Assembly (NCBI RefSeq): GCF_947495625.1 | Contig: NZ_CANLZW010000012.1 | Location: 62,001-126,000 of the forward strand | Length of the DNA: 64,000 nt | Direction of reading: 5' to 3' | DNA from: an uncultured Cocleimonas sp. | GTDB lineage: Bacteria > Pseudomonadota > Gammaproteobacteria > Thiotrichales > Thiotrichaceae | Notes under the pieces: generated by a model | What the model saw: the letters and a program-made list of their open reading frames with translations, nothing else | Database searches by the model: none | What the model was told of the DNA's origin: nothing | Shown here: positions 54,443 to 61,109 of the stretch, in pieces | Position numbering within the stretch: position 1 is the first letter of the stretch | How the letters are laid out: every line of letters begins with the position of its first letter | Translations under genes and position numbers: made by a program

Positions 54443-55725
54443 GAGTGTCCCTGTGTGCTTCGTTTTTTTGCTCTTAATCTTTGTGTCATTCTTTTAATAA
54501 TCTGGTTCATTTGTTGATGATTACTTGCCCAGCCAATTGAGCCTAGAATAAAGAAGAATAATGGTTGTATCTTACCAAAATAATCGACGGTAAAACCGAT
54601 AAGAATAAGTGACATGAATGCCAATATCCATGAGCGAATCATCCAGCGAGTAGCAGGATGGAATTTATGTAATCTGTTGAGCATGTGAAACACGGCGTAT
54701 AGACACAAGAACAGTAAAATGAAGCTGGCAATAATGCCATGCTGTAGTGTCATTAATAACCAGAAGCTATCAATACTGTTATTCATCCATTCTGGACGAG
54801 TCCAGTCATGTAGGCCAATACCAAATAATGGATGTTCTTTTATATCATCCATGGTGTATTCCCACTGGAGTAAGCGATAGTAGCCTGTAACCGGGTTAAA
54901 GGTCAGGTATGAAATAAGGATCGCAAAGAAACCACGATTAGACAGCGCATTAATCAAAATCATACCAGACAAGGCAATAAAGCCGAAGCCAAACCAGAAG
55001 CGTTTGCCTCCATGCCAGAAACGCGTGAGTACAGCAGTCATTGCTTGGAATGCCACTGAAAGAAGTGGTGCTGATGAGAGTGTGGTTACCATCCCAATAA
55101 ATATGGCAACCGCTTTAATGGCATTGCCGAGTTTGAATTTATAAGCGACTAAAAGCACGATGAAAGGGAAAAATATCGCCCCGATTGTGCCATACAAAAT
55201 AGGGTGGGCGAACAGGTTGGTGGTTCGCATAATGCCCATTCGGATATAGTAATGAGTATACAAACGGTAATCTAAAGAGTCATTGCCGGTTATTACCTTG
55301 GCCCACTCGTGCAGAATACGATGTTTGGCAAAGGCCTCATACAAGGAGAATACGAGTAATATTGCCAAAATAGTGGCAAACCACATATTGATTTCGTAAT
55401 AACTTTTTGGGGTAGTGATAAACAGCCGGGCTAGATAAAAAGACCCCAGTATTTCTATAATCAGAATTCCTGCCGATTCTATGCCATCTTTCAATCCGTG
55501 GTTATAGATAAGGCTGGCGGTTGCCAATATCACAAAGAAGAACAATAAAATATCGACCAAATTGGCCTGTTTCAATATCTGGTTGATATTGATAAAACCA
55601 TAAATTAACACTACCGCTAGAACCAGACGATAGGCTTCTAGACGCAGGCTGCCAGCTAAAATATGAAATTCCACAGGTATGAATATGGAAATTACGAACA
55701 AAATGGCAAGAAGTCTAATGATCAT
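54439..55725 (-). CDS. O-antigen/exopolysaccharide polymerase-like membrane protein (Wzy type)
   Basis: 428 residues, about eleven membrane segments. The HPLFGIGLHDWTRPEWMNNSIDSFWLLMTLQHGIIASFILL segment is the Wzy_C-like loop: a GxG turn followed by a Ser/His-rich region and a membrane segment. With flippase and chain-length regulator in the same cluster it is the likely polymerase. The start overlaps the flippase stop by 4 bp. Confidence 0.82.
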   Translation of the reverse strand: MIIRLLAILFVISIFIPVEFHILAGSLRLEAYRLVLAVVLIYGFININQILKQANLVDILLFFFVILATASLIYNHGLKDGIESAGILIIEILGSFYLARLFITTPKSYYEINMWFATILAILLVFSLYEAFAKHRILHEWAKVITGNDSLDYRLYTHYYIRMGIMRTTNLFAHPILYGTIGAIFFPFIVLLVAYKFKLGNAIKAVAIFIGMVTTLSSAPLLSVAFQAMTAVLTRFWHGGKRFWFGFGFIALSGMILINALSNRGFFAILISYLTFNPVTGYYRLLQWEYTMDDIKEHPLFGIGLHDWTRPEWMNNSIDSFWLLMTLQHGIIASFILLFLCLYAVFHMLNRLHKFHPATRWMIRSWILAFMSLILIGFTVDYFGKIQPLFFFILGSIGWASNHQQMNQIIKRMTQRLRAKKRSTQGHS

Positions 55726-57119
55726 GGCTGAGTGGCTTCTTTAGGAAGTGTTAATAGTTTATGTGCTGCGAATAGTGCGATTATCAAAACTAGTAATGTG
55801 GCATTCGCTACAAGTGTTGCAAAAGCAGCACCTTCAATACCATGGCTCTGGATAAAAATAATATTACACACAACGTTCACCACAAAAGCAGTGACAAGTA
55901 TGTAATTTAGATATCTTACTTTTTCACGGATAATAAACATAAACGAAAAGGTGATGGTTGCTGCTCTGAAAAGCTGCGCGATTAATAAAAGTCCTAATGC
56001 GGATTTCGCCACATCATATTCCTTACCGAAAGCTATTAAAATCCAATCTGATAATAAATACATGAAAACAGTGACAGACAGAACGACAGTAATGACCAAA
56101 GCGGTTGATTGCCAGAAAAATGAATGTAATTTATCTTTGTTGTGGCTAAATATATTTAATAATCTGGGGTAAATGGTTGCTTCCATCGCCTGCAAAAAAA
56201 ATAAAACAATATAAGAGATTTTCGAAGCAACACTGTATTCAGCGACTTGTTCGTTGGCTAAAAACCAGCCAACCATGATGGTATCAGTAAATATCATCAG
56301 AAAAGAAATAATCGATACGGGTGCTAGCGGTAGAGATTTTGAAATAAGTGCGTATAAGTGGGGGGGTGTAGTTGTTTTTGAAACTGTTTCTAATAGTGAA
56401 GAATGTGTTTCAATGTTTCCTGCTGCTATGGTTTTATTGGCAAATGATCGATACGTATAGATAATTGCAATAACTCCCGCCAATAATATGGATGCGGTAT
56501 AGATATAAAATACATACTGATCTGTTGAAAAGTAATTCCAGAATAATCCAATCAATACTAAAAAAGTGATCGCTGTGAGTGCATTTTGTCCGAGTACACC
56601 CATCACTGTTTTTTTAATCGCTTTTAAATAAGTGCTGTTTAAAATAACCAGATTAAAAAACAAGATGCCCAGGCTGGCTACAACTAGTTCCGTGATACTA
56701 ACGTTTGGTAGCTTCTCGTTAATGTTGCTATTAGCAATATGATCAAAAAAGAAATTAGCCTGAATGTAATGACTGGATAGCGCCCATAAAGCCATGAAAA
56801 TAAATGATAAAAACAACACGGCTTTTAAGCTGGCTTTAAAGAATCCTTCATGAAAATCAAGATCTTCCTGGTGAGCGCTGGCAACTTCTTTCATTAATAA
56901 TTGATCGATGCCAAGCCGGCTGATTAACGCAATACCTGTAATAAACGTCATTAACAATAAAATATCACCAGCAGATGATTTTGGTAGTTGATTAGTGATA
57001 ATCATTACGACTAGAAAATTTAAAGCAACGCCTACAAACCTTGCAATCAATGACCATAGGCTCTGTTTGAGCAGCGGGTTATTTAATACTTTGCTGAATA
57101 GCTTTTTAAGAGCACTCAT
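55722..57119 (-). CDS. Wzx-type polysaccharide flippase
   Basis: 465 residues with about fourteen membrane segments; SLIARFVGVALNFLVVMIITNQLPKSSAGDILLLMTFITG opens the protein. It is expected to flip the undecaprenyl-linked repeat unit. The loop SKTTTPPHLYALISKS, between segments, is encoded by repeat copy 18. It lies 10 bp downstream of the PssE-like gene and overlaps the polymerase. Confidence 0.85.
   Translation of the reverse strand: MSALKKLFSKVLNNPLLKQSLWSLIARFVGVALNFLVVMIITNQLPKSSAGDILLLMTFITGIALISRLGIDQLLMKEVASAHQEDLDFHEGFFKASLKAVLFLSFIFMALWALSSHYIQANFFFDHIANSNINEKLPNVSITELVVASLGILFFNLVILNSTYLKAIKKTVMGVLGQNALTAITFLVLIGLFWNYFSTDQYVFYIYTASILLAGVIAIIYTYRSFANKTIAAGNIETHSSLLETVSKTTTPPHLYALISKSLPLAPVSIISFLMIFTDTIMVGWFLANEQVAEYSVASKISYIVLFFLQAMEATIYPRLLNIFSHNKDKLHSFFWQSTALVITVVLSVTVFMYLLSDWILIAFGKEYDVAKSALGLLLIAQLFRAATITFSFMFIIREKVRYLNYILVTAFVVNVVCNIIFIQSHGIEGAAFATLVANATLLVLIIALFAAHKLLTLPKEATQP
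56342..56369 (+). repeat. G-run dispersed repeat, copy 18, inside the flippase gene
   Basis: AAATAAGTGCGTA then TAAGTGGGGGGGTGTA. It keeps the AAGTGC flank and a one-base-off core in a reading frame (sense encodes TTTPPHLYALIS). Confidence 0.8.
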
Positions 57120-57129
57120 GACTGTAATG

Positions 57130-57615
57130 CTACTTTGTTAAATCGTCGTTGATAAAATCAGCGATATAATCGGTCAGATTTTGATTGCCTACTGTACTAT
57201 TGGTATTTTTAAGTTGAAGCTTCTCTATGTGACTTAGATGTTGGTTTAATTCTTCTTGAGTGCTCGCGGTATAAACACCATCTAATTTACCCATCCACTT
57301 TAGGCCATCGGCCTGGTGATCATTTCGATGTTCGCCCAATTTAAATTGTCGATTCATCACAATAATGGGTGTTTGTTGTTCACGTGCACTGATAATGTTG
57401 CCCATTCCGGCGTGTGAAACAAACACTGAGGCTTCTTTGATGTTCTTATTGTATTGTTCACCATTGAGAAAGCGTTCCCACTCCATATTTTTGGGTGTGT
57501 AGCTTCCGTCACTGATTTGTGCGATGACGCTTTCATCATGCTCTGCGGCCCAATCGTCCATGTATTCGATGAGTCGATTGAATGAGAATTGAGTGCCTAC
57601 TGCTACAAAAATCAT
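57130..57615 (-). CDS. PssE/Alg13-like glycosyltransferase C-terminal-type subunit
   Basis: 161 residues. MIFVAVGTQFSFNRLIEYMDDWA and VFVSHAGMGNIISAREQQTPIIVMNRQFKLGEHRNDHQ are the GT28-C motifs of the Alg13/PssE/EpsF type. In such systems the catalytic half is a separate small protein bound to a membrane-linked partner. The preceding gene, overlapping by 4 bp, is that partner (PssD/Alg14 type). Together they form one two-part glycosyltransferase. Confidence 0.85.
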   Translation of the reverse strand: MIFVAVGTQFSFNRLIEYMDDWAAEHDESVIAQISDGSYTPKNMEWERFLNGEQYNKNIKEASVFVSHAGMGNIISAREQQTPIIVMNRQFKLGEHRNDHQADGLKWMGKLDGVYTASTQEELNQHLSHIEKLQLKNTNSTVGNQNLTDYIADFINDDLTK

Positions 57616-58079
57616 AGTATTGAGCCTTTATAGACGACTTTTTCACCATCACTCAATGGTTCCCACTGGGTAATCACTTTGTCAGCATGTTTCATGACCA
57701 TACGACCAGAACGCGAAATTTGACTAACATTGGCGATACTATCGACCCAAATGGTTTTGATAGGTAAAAATTTAGCGAGTAAAAATGCAATCGCGCCGGG
57801 CGCTGCACCTGTAGAGATAATCGCAGTAGGGCGTTCCTTGATGAATATCCAGAGCAATTGGAAGGCAAGCGGGATTAATTTAAGTTTACTGTCCGCGCTG
57901 GCATCGGTCACGTTTAATACTTTGCGTGAGTTTTTTACTGCAGATGCGTATTCAGAACCGGGCGTGACATAGGTTAAATCAAATCGATCCTCTAAGGGAT
58001 TACAGATTTTATTCAATTGAATCCAGTGACCACCGGGTGATGCGATCGCCAGTACTTTTGGCTTTTTGTTTTTACTCAC
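57612..58079 (-). CDS. PssD/Alg14-like glycosyltransferase subunit
   Basis: 155 residues. VLAIASPGGHWIQLNKICNPLEDRFDLTYVT, PTAIISTGAAPGAIAFLLAKFLPIKTIWVDSIANV and VITQWEPLSDGEKVVYKGSIL are the Alg14/PssD motifs: a nucleotide-sugar half-domain with a hydrophobic anchor segment. It pairs with the next gene (57130-57615). Confidence 0.87.
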   Translation of the reverse strand: MSKNKKPKVLAIASPGGHWIQLNKICNPLEDRFDLTYVTPGSEYASAVKNSRKVLNVTDASADSKLKLIPLAFQLLWIFIKERPTAIISTGAAPGAIAFLLAKFLPIKTIWVDSIANVSQISRSGRMVMKHADKVITQWEPLSDGEKVVYKGSIL

Positions 58080-58082
58080 GAA

Positions 58083-59090
58083 TTATATCTTTTTCAGATA
58101 AAAAGCAGCCTGATCGCCCGCTTTTGATTGATTGAGAACCTTGCTGTGTTCTTCGAATCCCTTTATATCTTCTTTGCTAAAAATGGATTTTTCGGGATTA
58201 ATCGCATAGGAATTTTCGTCGTGTAATGCGATGTCTTTTTTATATTGCTCACTGCCCCAGCTCTGGAAAGCAAATGAGTCGTAAATGACTTCATCCAGTT
58301 CAAAGCCGGTTTTCTCTGCAAGGATGTGAATACTTCGAAGTGAATGAAGGAATAAGTGTCTTGGTGCGTCTAGTTGAACCCAGTCTTCCGCGTAATGACG
58401 CCATGCCCATGAAGTAACGGTAGGAATACGTAACATGCATATTCCACCTGGCTTGAGTAAGTCATACGTTTTTTCTAGTACTTCAAACTGATCATAAACA
58501 TGTTCGTAGGAATGGTTGAACATGATTAAGTCCCAGCCGTTTTCAGTGCCGTACTTTTTATCACTCTCATTGCTGGCAGGAAGTTCGTGAATAGAATTCT
58601 TGGCAATGGTTAAACCATTATCGTATTGAATATCTTCTTTGTTAAATGGATCGATACCTAGTAGGTTTTTAAAACCCGCTTCCTTCATTGAATGTAGTAA
58701 ATGACCTGCACCACAGCCTACATCAAGAATTTTAGAGTCAAGTGTGACATTTGCATGTCTTAAAGACGGGAGTTTATCGTGTGGTTGGTAATGTTGCATG
58801 ATACTACCGACCATGCCTTTGCCGGTTGCTGCAAATCTATCTCTATTACGGATAAGTTTGCCTTTTAAACCACTTGTTGCTTTCACTTCTTCGTAAGAAT
58901 AGTAGTCTTCATTGGGGTAGTATTCTTGAATATTTTCAGGAACTTCTACAATTTGTAAACAACCGCAATCAGCACATTCAAAGTAGTTATGTGTGTCTCG
59001 AATACCGAGCATCATTTCACGAACTTTATAGATGGTATTGTGATCATCATTATCGCAAATACGGCATTGTAATAAACTACTATCTCTCAT
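58083..59090 (-). CDS. Class I SAM-dependent methyltransferase with N-terminal Cys zinc motif
   Basis: 335 residues. The N-terminal CRICDN...FECADCGCLQIV gives two CxxC pairs (zinc-binding), as in sugar C-methyltransferase-type enzymes. The SAM domain has SKILDVGCGAGHLLHSMKEAGFKNLLGIDPF and IMFNHSYEHVYDQFEVLEKTYDLLKPGGICMLRIP. It may methylate a polysaccharide sugar or a nucleotide sugar. It is 3 bp from the PssD-like gene and 50 bp downstream of rfbA. Confidence 0.85.
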   Translation of the reverse strand: MRDSSLLQCRICDNDDHNTIYKVREMMLGIRDTHNYFECADCGCLQIVEVPENIQEYYPNEDYYSYEEVKATSGLKGKLIRNRDRFAATGKGMVGSIMQHYQPHDKLPSLRHANVTLDSKILDVGCGAGHLLHSMKEAGFKNLLGIDPFNKEDIQYDNGLTIAKNSIHELPASNESDKKYGTENGWDLIMFNHSYEHVYDQFEVLEKTYDLLKPGGICMLRIPTVTSWAWRHYAEDWVQLDAPRHLFLHSLRSIHILAEKTGFELDEVIYDSFAFQSWGSEQYKKDIALHDENSYAINPEKSIFSKEDIKGFEEHSKVLNQSKAGDQAAFYLKKI

Positions 59091-59140
59091 TTTTTCTCAC
59101 TTTATTCTCGGTCAAATCTTCATCAGTTTTATGTCACTTC

Positions 59141-60025
59141 TTACTTTCGGTGTAAGCCGGCATTAACGATATCTATTAAATACTGACCATAGCCACTTTT
59201 CTGTAACGGTATAGCCAGGCTGAGTAGCTCATCTGTGGTGATATAGTTCATAAACCAGGCAACTTCTTCAGGGCATGCTATTTTTAAGCCTTGGCGTTCT
59301 TCAATGACTCTGATGTAATTTGCTGCATCAAGCAAAGAAGCATGGGTCCCCGTATCTAGCCATGCAGTTCCACGTTTAAGCATTTCAACCGTTAGTTTAC
59401 CTTGCTCCAGATAAACTCGATTAATGTCGGTGATTTCGAGCTCACCTCGTGGAGAAGGCTTGATGTTCTCAGCGATATCTAACACATCATTGTCATAAAA
59501 ATATAAGCCAGTAACTGCATAGTTAGATTTTGGCTTTTCTGGCTTTTCTTCAATACTAAGTGCAATACCGTTTTTATCAAAGTCTACGACTCCATAACGT
59601 TCTGGATCACGAACGTAATACCCAAAAACGGTTGCACCTTGATCCTTCTTGGCAAGAGTAAGTAGTCTCTGTGATAAGCCTTCACCGTAATATATATTAT
59701 CGCCGAGAATTAGTGTTACGGGATCATTGCCGACAAATTCTTTGCCGATGATAAAAGCCTGAGCTAATCCTTCTGGATTAGGTTGAACTGCATACTGTAT
59801 ATTCAAGCCCCATTGAGAGCCATCACCCAATTGTTTTTGAAATTGTTCGCTATCATGGGGGGTTGTGATTATCAAAATATCACGAATACCAGACAACATT
59901 AGTACTGTAAGCGGGTAATAAATCATTGGTTTGTCATAAACAGGCATTAACTGTTTACTAACTACTTGAGTGAGCGGGTGCAGGCGTGTACCACTGCCGC
60001 CAGCTAATATAATTCCTTTTCTCAT
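59141..60025 (-). CDS. rfbA: Glucose-1-phosphate thymidylyltransferase
   Basis: 294 residues. RfbA makes dTDP-glucose from glucose 1-phosphate and dTTP. The signature [36 protein letters not shown] opens it; [18 protein letters not shown] and [16 protein letters not shown] follow. The other dTDP-rhamnose genes (rfbB, rfbC, rfbD) are not in the window. First gene of the EPS cluster by direction of transcription, with a 315-bp AT-rich region upstream shared with ompW. Confidence 0.96.
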   Translation of the reverse strand: MRKGIILAGGSGTRLHPLTQVVSKQLMPVYDKPMIYYPLTVLMLSGIRDILIITTPHDSEQFQKQLGDGSQWGLNIQYAVQPNPEGLAQAFIIGKEFVGNDPVTLILGDNIYYGEGLSQRLLTLAKKDQGATVFGYYVRDPERYGVVDFDKNGIALSIEEKPEKPKSNYAVTGLYFYDNDVLDIAENIKPSPRGELEITDINRVYLEQGKLTVEMLKRGTAWLDTGTHASLLDAANYIRVIEERQGLKIACPEEVAWFMNYITTDELLSLAIPLQKSGYGQYLIDIVNAGLHRK

Positions 60026-60270
60026 TGTATGGCCCTTGTTTTACTGATCAGATCTGGTGAATTATTGCGCATGATACCGAAGTCTCATTGTTTTTTCTAA
60101 CTTTGAAGATAAAACAACGAATACAGCAGATGAAAATAAGAATTGACGTTTCAATCATCCAAGGTAATTAATTTTAGAGTTACAGAAAATGAATAATTAA
60201 GTAGGTATCTTAATTGATCGAAAAATCAAACTATTCTTTATCGTATAAGAATTAACTTAATTATAAATTT

Positions 60271-60284
60271 ATGATCTGGGTCAA
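60271..60284. promoter_or_regulatory. ompW: FNR-like box upstream of ompW
   Basis: ATGATCTGGGTCAA matches FNR consensus TTGAT-N4-ATCAA at 8 of 10 fixed positions. The centre is 63 bp before the ompW ATG. With a start site 41.5 bp downstream, near 60319, a CAAAAT sequence would fall at the -10. FNR control of ompW is known in E. coli. No FNR protein is encoded in the window. The rest of the 315-bp gap (60026-60340) is AT-rich, with a TTGAT-N6-ATCAA dyad near 60214. Confidence 0.4.
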
Positions 60285-60340
60285 TATATAACTTTTTCTA
60301 AACCTTCAAAATACAGCCATGATTAATTAGGAGATACAAA

Positions 60341-61006
60341 ATGAAAAAAGTAAATGCTATTGCACTAGCTGTAAGTGCGGCAATCTTAGCTCTTCCAATG
60401 GCAGCTTCTGCGTACGAAAAGGGTGATATTTTATTGAAGTTTGGTGCAGCGACAGTTGTTCCAGATGATAAAAGTGATGATATTCAAGAGATCGCTGGCG
60501 AAGCAGTTTCGGCTGATAACGAAACTCAATTAGGACTATCTGGTACATACATGCTTTCTGAAAAGTTAGGCATTGAAGTTCTGGCAGCAACTCCATTTAC
60601 TCATCAGATTAAAGCAGATGGCGGTACTCTTGATGGTGCGTCGATCGGAGAGATCAAACATTTACCACCAACCATAAGTGCGCAGTACTATCTTTTAGGT
60701 GGTAAAGGCAAGTTTCAGCCATACGTGGGTGCTGGTTTAAATTACACAATATTCTTCCATGAAAAAGTGGGTAATGATGCAGCAGGTTTGGGTTATACCA
60801 AGCTGAAACTAGATAACTCCATTGGTCTTGCAGCGCAAATTGGTGTTGATTATCAAATTAATGATAAATGGTTTTTAAATGCTTCTGCGATGTATGCTGA
60901 TATTGATACAGATGCCACACTTACTGGGCCAGGAGCTACAACTTTACACGTAGATTATGACCTGGACCCAATGGTTTACCGTTTAAATGTAGGTTATAAA
61001 TTCTAA
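60341..61006 (+). CDS. ompW: Outer-membrane protein OmpW
   Basis: 221 residues. A signal peptide (MKKVNAIALAVSAAILALPMAASA) precedes an eight-stranded barrel: GDILLKFGAATVVPDD, GLSGTYMLSEKLGIEVLAATPFTHQIKADG, IGEIKHLPPTISAQYYL, FQPYVGAGLNYTIFF, and the C-terminal NVGYKF ending in Phe for BAM recognition. OmpW forms a small hydrophobic channel. TTAGGAGATACAAAATG gives a good ribosome-binding site. Confidence 0.95.
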   Translation: MKKVNAIALAVSAAILALPMAASAYEKGDILLKFGAATVVPDDKSDDIQEIAGEAVSADNETQLGLSGTYMLSEKLGIEVLAATPFTHQIKADGGTLDGASIGEIKHLPPTISAQYYLLGGKGKFQPYVGAGLNYTIFFHEKVGNDAAGLGYTKLKLDNSIGLAAQIGVDYQINDKWFLNASAMYADIDTDATLTGPGATTLHVDYDLDPMVYRLNVGYKF

Positions 61007-61026
61007 GTAATTCATAAACTATTTTG

Positions 61027-61060
61027 AAAAAAAGCCCACTTATCCGCAGTGGGCTTTTTT
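61027..61060. terminator. Bidirectional terminator between ompW and the indolepyruvate oxidoreductase gene
   Basis: A-tract, GCCCACT, loop TATCCGC, AGTGGGC, six Ts. It lies between convergent genes. Confidence 0.93.
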
Positions 61061-61109
61061 ATTGTTGCTTAACTTTTTACAGACTATAAAAACACACACT
61101 CTGTCTCAG

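Noticed and set aside
830-56369. CRISPR array made of the repeated motif
   Set aside because: Copies are kilobases apart, in both orientations and inside genes, without regular spacers.
830-56369. G-quadruplex role for the G-run motif
   Set aside because: Each copy has one G-run only; four runs are needed for an intramolecular quadruplex.
60214-60229. TTGAT-N6-ATCAA dyad upstream of ompW
   Set aside because: Spacer is 6, not the 4 of FNR sites; no regulator can be assigned.
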